DNA of 64,000 bases from Pinus tabuliformis (taxonomy: Eukaryota; Streptophyta; Pinopsida; Pinales; Pinaceae): the NCBI GenBank assembly GCA_031772625.1, contig CM062813.1, positions 761,484,720 to 761,548,719 on the forward strand, read 5' to 3'. Under the pieces are notes generated by a model, which was given only the letters and a program-made list of their open reading frames with translations, was not told where the DNA came from and did not search any database. The position numbers and the translations under genes are program-made. Of the stretch, positions 11,016 to 22,431 are shown in pieces. The stretch's first letter is position 1. The number at the start of each line of letters is the position of its first letter.

Positions 11016-12440
11016 CCTAAGATCAACTAAGGAGTGATGTGGAGGATGTTATCCATGGTAAATCAAGTTTATTTTAATGAAAATAACATAACAAAACAAA
11101 AGAGGGATAATCTAGGCAAAAGGATTACGAAGTAACTGTGAATTGCAATATACTGCCTTAGTAAACCAAGGACTTAACATACATGTAGGCAATCTCCCCG
11201 AATGCTATGTTCGGCGTATCATAGTGTACAAGGAGGCCGACTCAGTTACCTAAGGATGGATAACAACCTAATGTAGTCCTCCCATATATACCTTAAAGTA
11301 TGTGGAGGCCCAATCCGTGCTAGCGCTGACTAATGCGAAACTGCACAGTGAGAGCATTCCTTTATACTTTTCGTACTATAACACAGCCCTATATACCCAA
11401 AGGTATGTGGATGAGCTACAATATACTTACGTACGTGGAATGAAGTATCAAACTTGGAATGTATCACAGACAATTAACGATAGCTGCTATGTTTTATGAT
11501 GCTGGAACATGTCTCTAGCCTAGAACCTCTAAATGTTATTCGTTAGGTGACAATGATCCATTAGGTTAATTCAGATAAATTTTAAGTTGATCTTCTTAAG
11601 AATTTTCCTTTCAAGGTTAACCATGTGATGTATGTTTGAAATTCCTAGAATGAAACTAACATGAGAAACATTCTTTCATTCAATTAACAATGAAAACCGT
11701 AGCTAGTAAGGGATAGAGCAATCATATCTTTGACAAAGAGCAAAGAACACACCTAGTGAAATTTCCCTAGCTATTCCTATCAAGCATTCAAAAAATACAA
11801 TATGCACGATGCAAGTTTTTATTTTCAGTCCCTTTAGTGTTTAGATGAAAAAAAATGAACTAGATGCACAAACAATCAATTAATACTTTTCACAAGAAAT
11901 GAAGACTTTACGACAATTCCTTTTTCCAAGAAATGAAGACTTTACAACACTTCCTTTTCAGAAAAGATTAATCGACTATAAGCTAACTCTGACAATGAAT
12001 TGATAATGATAAAGAAATCATTTAAGAAACACTAAACAATCAAGGCAAAAGTAGGGCTAGGAGGAGAAATACAATTTGATTTCAGAACCATAGAGAACAT
12101 TGATCTTTCAACAAACAAAAACAAAAGCAAATTTGGAAAAAATAAAACCAAAGGTGGTTTTTTTTAGCCTAAGAGGGATCAATGCAGGCTAGAGTGGGAG
12201 AGGCTGTGCTCAGAGCACTGCCTCTAAGCCAAGGGTGCACTGCAGTGCATTGTTCCCTGACCAAGACTGCGCTGTTGCCAAAGAGTCAAATCAAGAGACA
12301 TCTAGACACAATTTTTTGACTAAAAACACTTCAAAATGATTGAAATAAGATCAATGAAGTTAGGAAAAGTCTACTAGGGTGTAACATGATGAGGGTAAGC
12401 CACCAGGAATGAAATTCGTTGCCCAGTAGAGTCGCCAATT
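11016..12440 (-). other. Element A 5' leader with PBS
   Basis: Region between the 5' LTR (right) and gag, no coding frame. The element-strand PBS, TTGGCGACTCTACTGGGCAA, is the complement of 12419-12438, directly beside the LTR. It is the same PBS type as in elements B, C and D, and resembles the type reported for Tat/Ogre-lineage gypsy elements. A patch near 11505-11530 (AACATGTCTCTAGCCTAGA) is alignable to element B near 53685. Confidence 0.8.
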
Positions 12441-13472
12441 TGTTACATGGAATTTGCATCTACAGATAAACACATCTTCCCTAGGTGGGTGACTACACCT
12501 AGAACAACAGAAAGAAAGTAGTTTAACCTTTTCTTATAAAATATAGATGAGATGAAGGAACTTACTTGTTGCCTTTCGCTTCCTAAATCTCTTTTGAATC
12601 ACTCCCGTCGCTCCCACTTGAACTAAATCCGCTCAAAAGGTACATGTATCAAGAGAAACAGAAACAAGAAATGATCAAAGCATACATGAACTATCAACTA
12701 TAAAACAATGGAATTGAATACATTGAAACACATAATGATCACAGATATGAACAATCATATGAGAAAAAGAATAAGATCTTTATTAATTTAGAAGGAAGAG
12801 TATCACCCTATACAGTTCGATCCTGTGCCACTCCTCCAACTTCAGTTCAACCCTCGCCACATCAAAATCTCAACACTCTAGCAGCATAACATTGCTTAAC
12901 ATAAACTCAATTCTCAAACCAACAGAATTTCCTTACAAACTTCAGATTATAGCCCCCTAATCACTATGATGAGTGCTCAATTTATAGGAAATGGAGGTGG
13001 TTTTGTCATAAATGAGGGTATTGAATGGATTTCCAATCTTGGAGTTAGTTTCCATGGAGCAAGGGATGAGAGGATAGGAGGTTAATGGATCCTTAGCCTA
13101 TCCAATTTCGAGCTCATAGGAGGGGATAAGAGATGGGAACCTTCTAGAGTCATCTAGAATGAAGGAATATTCCCAGAACCCTATGAAAATTTTGCTCAAT
13201 CTCGCCCAACGCAGGCTAAAGAGGGCCTAAGTGCACTGCAGTGTAGGCCATAGTGGGCCTGCCTACTCTGCAGCGCACTGTCTCAAGGCTTGGGCTGTGC
13301 TGGTGTCCCAAGGAGGCATTTTAGGAAGGCTTCAGGCCATGAAACTTACATATAAGGAGGCATTCAATGAGTTGAATTTTCTAGGGCATGTAACAACTGA
13401 ATTAGGGTTTGATGAGCCCTAAAAGTATTGATCTGAATGTTGGGAGTGATGTGCCCAAATAGATCTATAACA
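12441..13472 (-). repeat. Element A 5' LTR (right copy)
   Basis: 1,032 bp, same length as the left LTR and aligned throughout. Ends with CTATAACA followed by the TSD AGAAG. The LTR has a cluster of GCAG/GCGC-rich motifs near 13205-13280 similar to those in the element's leader (12181-12260). Confidence 0.93.
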
Positions 13473-13477
13473 AGAAG

Positions 13478-13535
13478 AGCCTCATAAATCTTGCCCGTGG
13501 GGCTACTTTCATGGTGCTAAAATTGGTAAGCTGAA
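13478..13535 (+). pseudogene. LINE ORF2, third segment (RNase H-like start)
   Basis: Immediately after the AGAAG duplication the frame continues with P-W-G-Y-F-H-G-A, which resembles the start of the C-terminal RNase H domain of plant L1 elements (usually Y-F-D-G-A). Joining across element A restores a continuous reading register at this point, supporting the TSD call. The LINE fades out near 13535. Confidence 0.6.
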
Positions 13536-13537
13536 GG

Positions 13538-14187
13538 TTACCAAAATTTTTTCATAGTAATATTTCTTGTGATGTCCAGTATTGGAAACTTGAAGGTAGT
13601 CTCTGAATTTTTTTTTTTTTTTTCGGCAGGCCCCCCTCTTGGACCATCTCTCTGGTCATTATTCCTGTTAAGTAAAATGTGGATTCTGTTGTTATCCCTA
13701 ACATTGGCCCCACCATTATTTCTGTCGTTTTTCATTCACCCTTTCTGTTCTCCTTACCACTTCCTATGTTATTCATCTTTATTATAGGTTCAAAAGTAAG
13801 CCCAAACACAATATTCCATCTAGAAGAAGATTCAGTTGGATTGGTCCTTATATATCCAGGTCGTAAATCCCTTCGAGGTCCTCTTACTATTGATTCTACT
13901 TGTGAAACTACCACCAATTTTGTGCTCACAACAGCCCCTAGGATGATTTTTTCTTGTTGTGTTGTACTTTGAGGTTGTGTCGCCTCCCTTCGATGTGATA
14001 CTTCTTTTATTGAGGCAACATTTGTGGTAGATATTTCTCCCTCCTCTCTGATTCCTGCATAACGATTAGAGGGATTAGTTGGGGGTGTTTTCATAGGACC
14101 AAATAATTCTGAAAATGTTTTTTTTTTTTTTCTTCTGTGAATAAATCTACCCTTACTATCCCTAGGCCTACCTTCACTTTTGCACAT
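13538..14187 (-). pseudogene. Gag-like remnant of an Athila-type element (element H)
   Basis: Two minus-strand frames (14187-13732 and 13735-13538). The first begins near a basic motif R-P-R-D-S-K-G-R-F-I followed by a Lys run (poly-T 14119-14130 on the plus strand); the second contains another Lys run (poly-T near 13610-13624). No clear gag fold or zinc knuckle is visible. It is assigned to gag because it lies just downstream, on the minus strand, of an Athila-type PBS. It could be an untranslated leader; confidence is modest. Confidence 0.45.
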
Positions 14188-14366
14188 AAGAAAAAGAAAA
14201 CACTACAAATATTGACCGAAGACAACTAGACTTTGGAGCAACCCCACCATAGTGGATGCATGGCTCTTCACTCACGTCTTACCATACACTCTCCTCCCTC
14301 TGATTTCCCTGTAGGATCCTTATCACACATAAATCCTTAAAGAAATATTACCTGGACCATTCGCAA

Positions 14367-14386
14367 CTCCCTAGCAACGGTGCCAA
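14367..14386 (-). other. Primer-binding site of element H (Athila type)
   Basis: The minus strand reads TTGGCACCGTTGCTAGGGAG, close to TGGCGCCGTTGCCGGGGA, the PBS typical of Athila-lineage gypsy elements. It marks the 5' LTR of a minus-strand element lying to its right. Confidence 0.8.
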
Positions 14387-15828
14387 AAATTTTAGGGCTT
14401 TTATATGTCGTTGGATTCCCTAAATTAAATTATCAATCGGAGTTTGTAAACTTTGAGTTGCAATGCATTCCGGTTCAAATTCAAACCTATCCTATATTGT
14501 TCTAGTGTGAAATTAAGTACAGGACGCTCAAACTCTATTCCTGATAATCATACCTAGGATTGTTGAAGTGAAGAAACCTATTTTTTTGCAATCTAAATCA
14601 CTGTTAACGAAATATATTTTACGTTCAAAACTGAAACCACTATTTTGTTCTTAATTATGATATATTAACTCAAAAACTCATTCAAAAATAAAGTGAACAA
14701 CTATCACTAACTATGTTCTCAAACCAATTTGACATTAAATCTATTCAAAACCATTACACAAAGCTAATCCCCAGGGTACTATGAATCAAAAGTAAACTCA
14801 ATAATAACTCAAACCATTCCCTTAATCCAAAGCAAACTCAACATCTAAAACACATAACTTATGGTTTTATCACTTAGAACTAATTCTGAATCAACACACA
14901 TAGCTTGAATTTATCTAATGATGAACATGAATAAATCTAATTAAAGCTTACTATGAAATCAAGTAAATAATGAGCTATCTATTCAAATGATTATTGCACT
15001 ACAATTCAAGCAAAGCTTCACATAGGAAATCAAACAACTACATTGTAAATGACATGTAATTTTCTAAGTGTTCACACACGATCTATACTAAGAATAACAC
15101 TCTGCCTATAATCAAGTTTGGATATTCAAATAGAGCATAAGCTACAGGATTCTCGTGCCACTGACATATAGATCCATAAGTAATGAAAAATTTCCATTCA
15201 AGACGAGAGATTCAATTTAAAGCATAAGAATTCACCCCTTCAAAAATTCATTTTAGATCAAAACTTTATTTTCCGGCATTCACGAATTTGGAAGAGTAAT
15301 CACAGAGTTAATGTATACAGAGTATGCTCATAACAATATTCCACAGGCTTGCAAAGACTCAATATCATTACACTCATTATATTTAACTCGAATGTATGGA
15401 AACATTAAAGGAAACTTACGTACGAAATTACGTGTAGAAATTCTGAAAGTCACTAACAAAAGAAAATGAGAATTTAAGTGCAATTTTATCTAATGGATCA
15501 AAACACACTTCCTACACACTAAAATTGTTACAGGATTCAATCAAGGTTCATGGTGGGCCCTTGCCACAACCTATAACAAGCCTAATCTAATTCAATACTT
15601 GCATATTAAAGAAACATGAATTCTCATGCAAGGGTAAAATTCGAGACAATAATTATATTAAAAACTTTAGTAAAACATAAGTTTGAGAGTTTGATCTTAA
15701 CAGATCATAGTCAAATAGTACTGTGCCACAATCATCAGTTCAACCTATGTGTATATCTCTGCATGCATGTGTGTAACTTTACATACAAAACATTGGGCCT
15801 TTTAAAGAATTCAGACCTACCAACTAGT
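14387..15828 (-). repeat. 5' LTR of element H (part)
   Basis: AT-rich non-coding DNA adjoining the Athila-type PBS. It is interrupted at 15829-15833 (TACAA) by the chromovirus insertion and presumably continues from 22803. The LTR's outer end is not identifiable because no partner LTR is in the window. Confidence 0.55.
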
Positions 15829-15833
15829 TACAA

Positions 15834-16104
15834 TGTTAAGGCCCCTATAATACTAGTGTATTCCCCATAATTATTGTCATTGTAGCCCTTATTGTAATTG
15901 TTGTCCCTTACATTACTATTGTTATGTCAGTTCTTATTATATTGTGACCCCTTAGCCTCCTATATATAGAAAGGAGGTTTTGTCATTTGTATCATCCAAG
16001 AATTGTTCATTTGTGTAATTTAAAGGAGGTTTCCCCCTCGAAGAGGCTAATTTTGAAGTTTTTGATCCATCTCTTATTCTATTTTGTGAGCTGGTTGCAT
16101 AACA
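15834..16104 (+). repeat. Chromovirus 5' LTR
   Basis: 271 bp. A TATATATAG box lies near 15961. It lacks the roughly 31-bp tandem repeats present in the 3' copy. Confidence 0.9.
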
Positions 16105-16120
16105 TTTGGTATGAGAGCTT
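16105..16120 (+). other. Chromovirus primer-binding site
   Basis: TTTGGTATGAGAGC follows the LTR, one mismatch from TGGTATCAGAGC, the initiator-tRNA-Met PBS used by Tekay/Del elements. Confidence 0.8.
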
Positions 16121-16800
16121 TGGATTCTAAGGTTTCGCTGCTTCAAACAGGTGATTGTGGAATTTTCGTTATAAATTTTTTCTACGAAGCTTTAGAAGCT
16201 AAAATTACAACCCATTTGATCTGAAATATTGATGAACCTCATGTACGAATTTCAGATTTTGTCTCGCTATATTTTCATAGATATGATCCAAGGAATTTAG
16301 GGTTTTTGCAAGCTCGAGAATTCGCTCTCAAATAGGTGACCTTGGGAAAACCATCATAACTTTTGCTCGGAGCATCGGATTCGATTTTTAAAAAAAGTGA
16401 CATAAACAAGATAGAATTTTGTTTGTTGGGTATCATTTTCAGGGCCAAAGGCCGAAACAGTGACACATGGTACTTCATACAACTTCGCTCTACTAAACTA
16501 TTCTATAATCGGGTCATCATGGGAGATTGGGAATAACTCTTTGTTGGAGAATCCAATCTCGATCAAACTTGTGGGGTTCAAAGAGGACTTAGAGGGATAC
16601 CACAGGACACAATTTTATACCTTGGATATTTGAAATTAAATAGATACATCAGATTCAATATCGAGCTCCTACAAAGCGGAGAAAAAAAGTGTGTAGTTTT
16701 TTAAAATTTTGCATAAGTTTTGTTTGAGAAAGAAGTTTGAAGTGATTCAAAGGGCATTGTGAAGCATAATTATCATTAATTGATGACCTGAAGAAAGAAA

Positions 16801-17051
16801 ATGGAAACACCTAGTAAGAAACCTGAAATATTTATTATGAATCATGAATAAGAGGAAGAAATGCAACATGATATATCAAAATTACGAGACCAAGTGCTAC
16901 AAATTTCACTCTCACAAAAAGTAACAAAAGCTAAGATGGATGGTTTGAGGAATGGCATGGAAGCTAAGATGGGTGGTTTGAAGAATTACATAAATGGTAT
17001 AAAAGCAAAACTGAAAGCCAACATTGAATATTTGAAGAAAGACACGGAAGG
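16801..17051 (+). pseudogene. Chromovirus gag, N-terminal fragment
   Basis: Starts ATG at 16801; one stop at about 16849; then a coiled-coil-like Lys/Asp-rich stretch with two similar K-M-(D/G)-G-L blocks (about 16936-16985). The coding part stops being gag at 17051, where element I begins with TGTTATTAC. The open frame runs on to 17139, but that tail is antisense LTR sequence, not gag. Confidence 0.75.
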
Positions 17052-18200
17052 TGTTATTACTCAGGTTGTTCCCAAAAGTTGTAAGAAAGGGAATACGACT
17101 GAGGTAACCATAGACCAATCTTTTAGATACAGATTCTAGCCAATCTGCATCCAGAGAGGGCTCTCTCTTTATGATTTAGCTTTGTTTTGAAATGTGTTAG
17201 GCTAGTTATGAAGTCCAAGGGTTTTGTTTTGAGTTTGGTTGGAGAAATGGAGATTCAATAGAACAATGAGGTAAAACTGCAGAGTTTCAGTCCATTGGGC
17301 ACGATGGAGTCAAAGAAGGATAGCTTCCTGGATTTGGTTTCTAACTGAGGATGGCATCACAGAGCAAGGTACTCAAATATGGAGCAATCTATAGGCTGAA
17401 ATCAGATGGAATGAAGTCAATGGGTGAAGGGCAATTAAGAATCCTTCATCATGTTGACAGAGGGAAAATGGCTGATTACTGTTAAGGAGAAATTAAGAAT
17501 TCCTTAGCAAATATTCAAGAGGAAAGAATCAGGGGAAACAGGAGCAATTAAGAATTCACTGTTTATTCTAATTCTGAAGAAAACATTGATAATAATAAAG
17601 ACTGAACACAGAGTGCAATCAAGCAAATTCTGAGTTATTCTTTCTCTCTATTATTTAGATCATGAAACATAGGTGAAATAATAAACTTAGAAACTGTAAA
17701 ACACAAGTTAGAAGGGACTTATTGATCCATAAAATGATTCAAGAATTCTGTAACAGGTCCTCAGCATCAATTCCTCATCTAGTAAGCTAGACAAAAATGG
17801 TTCCAACAGCCTTTTTAATTCCAAAATTCTGTATTACAACAAAGTCTGAGAATACTTCCCAATCAACCAACCCCAAATACTTCGTTTGGGGGGGTATTTA
17901 TACAAAAATGTCAAAATATCTGGTAGAAATAATATCTAGTGGTGATTAATGCCTCTTTTACAAAAGATAGAGACAAACAGTCTCGGAAACAGGGAAACAA
18001 TAAATAGACGCTGTGCTGGCTGCTCCTTCTTTATGGAATGTACCGGAGGTAGGTTCTGTGAGTTGGTTTGCAGCTGTCTTCCACTGATACTCTGTGCTGG
18101 ATGCTCCGTCTTCGGTCAGATGTTTTTCAATCCTGTTTCAATACACTTTGACCCGTTTGATCCTCATTCATCTCTGTTTATCTTATCGCAGATCAATAAC
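17052..18200 (-). repeat. 3' LTR of element I (minus strand, approximate)
   Basis: Read on the minus strand, the terminal part (17052-17180) aligns with the LTR ends of elements C and D: AGAGAGAGCCCTCTCTG, then GGTTACCTC, then CAACCTGAGTAATAACA. A TATAAATA box (complement of 17895-17902) followed by a C-run is a plausible promoter. The outer start, between about 17990 and 18229, is uncertain. The LTR begins directly inside the chromovirus gag. Confidence 0.7.
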
Positions 18201-18229
18201 CCAAAATCTCTGCTTTGTCCAAGAGAAAC

Positions 18230-21200
18230 TTACAAAATCCCCAGCATGTCTTCCCACCATTGTTGATCTGGCAACTTATGTCTTTGGAGTTTCCTTAAGG
18301 TTTCATCAGCTTCTGTATATCTGACAAAATTGGGCTGGAGCTGAAACAGATGCTTTACCTCATGCTCAATATAAAATAAATTTTCTAATTTATCATAGAG
18401 AGTTTGGCCTGTGGGGAGTGCTTTTTCTCCTGAAGCACTTGTTGATGAATTAATCTGATCAACAGCATATGTGTTCAATTTATGTACATAATCTGTGTGT
18501 TTCATAAGCCGGTCATTATTTCCTAATAGACTTGGTAGCCCTTTATCCTGCAAAACTGTAAATCTTTGCATGAAGGAATTAATTTCCACCTGCATATCCT
18601 GGCATATTTTTTCCAAATTCTACATTAAGGTTCTCTTGGTTAGAACCCTTTTGATATCCAAAATGGTCCCTGTCTTGTCTGGGATGCCGAGTTGTTCCAA
18701 CTGTTCTCTATTTCTCTAATTCAAAAAATGTATGAGCCGGTTGGCCTGCTCAGGCATTTGTCCTAGTATGGCTCTTGCTTTTTGGATCTCACCATGTGCT
18801 GCATTCACCAAATCAATGTGCTCATAAATTGCTTGGATAGATGGCCAAACATTACTCAGGAATTGAGTGATGTTGGTCCAAAGGATTCCTTTGATTTCTG
18901 CTAGAGGCTTGTCCATAGTGAGATCTTTCTATAATGTTCTGACTTTGTTCTGCAATGCTTTAACCTCCCTTATTTTTCCTGCCACATTTATTTTGGATTG
19001 ATCATAACTCTGTTCTACTTTTGCCAATTTTTCCTTTACTTGCTTCAGCTCTGACACTTGGAGTTTCAATTCTTCGATGGATTTTATCAACTCTTCTGTG
19101 GTCATACTTGTACTGCTGCTTGGTGCTGTTGCTGCTATTCCTGTAATTACTTCTGATGTAGGTGCTGGGACATTTGGAGCTAATGCTGATGCAATTGTTG
19201 AAGGGGCTGCAGTAGTGATTGTTGGCATTACCTCAGGTTGCTTGGAGGTCGACTCTCCCTGCTTCTCTTTTAATGCTTTTTCAAGTGCCTGCTCAGTATC
19301 AGACAGACTTTCATTGAGTTTCATGAGCAGGTCCATCATGTCTTCCTCTGATTTCTGCAGTCTGGGGGTGCCTTGAAGGAGGTAGCTTCAACTATTTCCT
19401 CAGGGCAGTGATGTCCTCTTCCTTATTTTTGATTAGTGCCTTTGTGCCTTTAGCATTTTTGGGATCATGTCCCAGTTCCATGATGATCTCTTCCAATGAT
19501 TTGATTCTATTATCTTTGGCCAGGGAAGAAGCCTTTTCCAAATATAACTGAGCTATTGTGTTGTCCAAGGAACTTTGTAATTGGTGGGCCAACATTGCCT
19601 TGTCAGTTAGTGTGGAGTAAACCATTTCTCCAGTCTACTTATGAAGTTCAATCTGGTCCAATGGATGAATGTCTTTGGCTAGGACCTCCAAGTTTGTTCT
19701 GATGAAATCTGTTGCTGACTGGGGTTGCTGCACCTTAGGCTTAAAGTAACTCATTATCATTTTGCCTTCCTTAATGTCATAGGCAGACATTAACCTTTGC
19801 TGGTTTGAGGGCGCCATCTTCAAGTATTGATTGTATATTTGAATTCTCACGGGATCATTTTTGGCTTTAATTTCTGTAAAAGTCTGTTTGATGTCAGAGG
19901 GCTGTTTGCTCTGTGGCCTGGTAGATGATACTTCAACACTGTGCTGCCTTTCTAGCTCCTGCCTGTGTGAGCTAGCCGATGTATCTATTATTGGGGAGGT
20001 CTGCTCGCTAACCACCCTCTCACCTCTTAAGCTGTCTGTTGTTTCTTCTATGATTTCCTCTTCTGACAGAGGGTCTAATCTTTGCCTCTTTGCACTTGGT
20101 TGTTCTGTAGGTCCACTAATGGGTGTGGTCTCTTCTCTGTCTCTTTTCCTGCCTTTTTCCTCATTTAAAGGAGTTTGTAATGCTGGGATTTCTGGTGCTG
20201 TGGATTTGGCAGGAGGAATTTGTACTTGTTCCTGTTCTTTGGACCCCCTTGGTTGATCAGTCATGATTGGCTGCTCTGTAGTTTCTACCTCTTTTCCCTT
20301 TGAGGTCCTTGTGATTGATGCACTGGTTCTTTGTGCAGGCTGCTGAGAAGTTCCAGTAGAAGATGTTCCAACTCCTGATTGTTGAGGCAGCTTGAAAGAT
20401 ACCTGTCCAAAAGAGTCCAGGTCAAGGGTTTTTTCAAGATCTTACATAGCCTTTTCTATTTTTTCTTGCTCACTAATTTCTTCTATCAAGGTCCCTTCTA
20501 CCCATTCTTCTTGATTTGGATACTGTTCAATTTCTGGGATCCTATGATGTATGTACACTGATAGCCTGTACTTTACCCTTCTGTCACTTATGAAACTACA
20601 TGGGTCATAAGGCACCCACCCAAAACTCTTCTTCAATCTAAGGTGGTCTTCTAAGATCTTTTCTACATCTTTCCATGCTTCCCTATCATGGATAACATAA
20701 GGGCCTAACTGGTTTTTGATTCTCAGCTGAGCCTTCTTCTTTACATTACAAAAGTGGGTTAAATCTACATGGATGATCTGCCTGAAGTATTCTAATGCAA
20801 ATAACCTCATGGGCACATATTTAGGCAACTTAAAAGGGTAGAGTTCACACCCATACATTCTGATCTCTGTGTGATTCTGGTAGAGGTACCAGTCACCTAT
20901 TTTGTAGTTTTTGGACAGCTGCAAAATCTTCCTCATGTCACCAGTGATCCTAGGAGGAGGGGCTCCTATCAACAGAGTAGAGGCTGGGTGTACAAACAAG
21001 TCAATGAATTCACTATAAGTATAAGGGCACTCATAAGTATCATGGAAGACAAAGCTCCAAAAGATCACAGACCTCCGATTTCCTTTTGAATCTAATTTCC
21101 TGATGGGAAATGGAAAGCTGTCTGGCTGATAATATAACAACAGGTGGTATATATAAGATGTGTATTTGAAGATACCTTCCCTCTCCAAATTCATGAACTG

Positions 21201-22194
21201 AGCATGGATTTTGTTGGAAATGAATGTGGCATAGTCATATTTGACAGCAGGGGGCTGTCCTGGAGTAAATATTGATAACAAAACCAGGGTGATATCATCC
21301 ACATATTCACTGGACCTAAATCCCAAGACTGAGGATATCATGTCAAGAATGATTTTACCAGTTTCAGTGAAAAAAGCATGCAGATAAGGAGGAGGGCCTT
21401 TAGGTTGGTGCTTTGGTGACATGAACATCTAGGCTATCAGGGTTATCTCTGAGCTAGGCAATTGAGAAGCTTTTTCCAGCAAAAATCCCATGGAAAGAGG
21501 AGCCAAAGGCTCAGTGGAATGGAAATGTAGCATTTCATTGATGGATTCAGCAATTATGGAGAAAAGGACATTTTGGGAAGGTGACATGACTGCTCTAAGG
21601 GTAGGGTCATAGTTAGCACAGCATTGGTGGATGATATCTGGGAAAACATGGACTGAGGGGAGGAAGTACATGGGAAGGTTTGATTCCCATAGTCCAAAAA
21701 TATCAGAGTTGTTTAGATAACTATCCCTAATTTGACAGAAGGCCTGAAGGTGATTGTAATCAGTGGTTAAATCCTTTATTTGAAAGTCCTTGTCTGCAAG
21801 AGGCAGATAATTCAAGTCTTTGTGAGGTGCATTTACGGGCGCGACATTCAGGGCTGCGGGGGCTTCCATGTTTGGTTCTTGTGTTTTCAAACTGGAATTT
21901 AGGATTTTTGTGGAAAATTGGATTGTACAACAGGTCTAGGAGTCTTTTGTGGGCTAAACAGACTGCTCTTGACTCGAATTTGGTTTTCATAGGTAGAAAT
22001 TTCAGCGAAAAAGTGGAATTTACAGGGTTACCAGTAAAGTCGATAAATGCCTGGACTATGGAGGCAAACTGAGTAACTGTAGGTTGGATGTCATGGTGTA
22101 GAGCGCGCTGCAGGTGGTTTCCTTGGCTGGGTTGATTGAAAGTAGGTACAACGGCTTCAGTTGTTATTTTGCATGGAAGCGTTATAGGTGACAA
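18230..22194 (-). pseudogene. Large unidentified ORF of element I (about 1,300 codons, broken)
   Basis: Six minus-strand segments are in the same or neighbouring frames: 22194-21760, 21890-21429, 21428-20442, 20441-19635 (open throughout), 19625-19392, and 19339-18230 with internal stops. Breaks are single stops (for example 21429-21431, 20442-20444, 19635-19637) and two frame changes (near 21885 and 19340-19390). The first about 590 codons look globular, with motifs such as F-I-S-N-K-I-H-A-Q-F and Y-I-Y-H-L-L-L-Y-Y-Q. A Ser/Thr/Pro/Glu-rich disordered part with K-R-Q-R-L-D follows (about 20440-19860), then a Lys/Glu/Leu-rich coiled-coil-like C-terminus. No RT, integrase, protease or zinc knuckle is seen. 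It lies directly upstream of an LTR, so it is element-borne. It may be a divergent gag or an extra ORF; I do not recognise the family. Confidence 0.7.
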
Positions 22195-22403
22195 GCTCCC
22201 AGTTCAAACAATATTACCAGAACTTGATGAGGAAGGAAAAATCATATTGGAACTTGAAGCAGTCATAGAAACAAGAACTCAATAGATATGAAATCGATCA
22301 ATTTCGGAGTATCTCATCAAGTGGAAGAACTTACCCGCTGAAGATTCCACATGGGAGGATGAGAATTTTATACAAAATCATCTAGAACTACTCAAGCATT
22401 GAG
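22172..22403 (+). pseudogene. Chromovirus pol end with chromodomain
   Basis: After A-L-G-D-K (disturbed by two extra bases near 22183) the frame reads L-P-E-L-D-E-E-G-K-I, then an I-K-W-K-N-L-P-A-E-D-S-T-W-E-D-E chromodomain signature, ending E-L-L-K-H and a stop at about 22401. A purine-rich GGAGAGGGG follows just before the 3' LTR. The junction with element I lies at about 22170-22190. Confidence 0.85.
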
Positions 22404-22431
22404 GACAACACTTTTTTGAAGGAGAGGGGCA

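Larger units (their letters stand above)
5754..13472 (-). mobile_element. Element A: non-autonomous LTR retrotransposon (gag-protease only)
   Basis: A complete 7.7-kb LTR element lying on the minus strand. Two 1,032-bp LTRs start TGTTAC and end TAACA and are flanked by AGAAG at 5749-5753 and 13473-13477. The PBS is next to the right LTR and the polypurine tract next to the left LTR, which fixes the orientation. The internal region holds a broken gag-protease reading frame and about 2.4 kb of non-coding DNA, with no RT, RNase H or integrase. It sits in the LINE. Element B at 47998-55936 has the same architecture and alignable internal DNA. Several LTR substitutions mark A as older than B. Confidence 0.93.

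Noticed and set aside
19077-20256. Plus-strand frames of 99 and 131 codons
   Set aside because: Antisense shadows of the Ser/Thr/Ala-rich part of the element I ORF.
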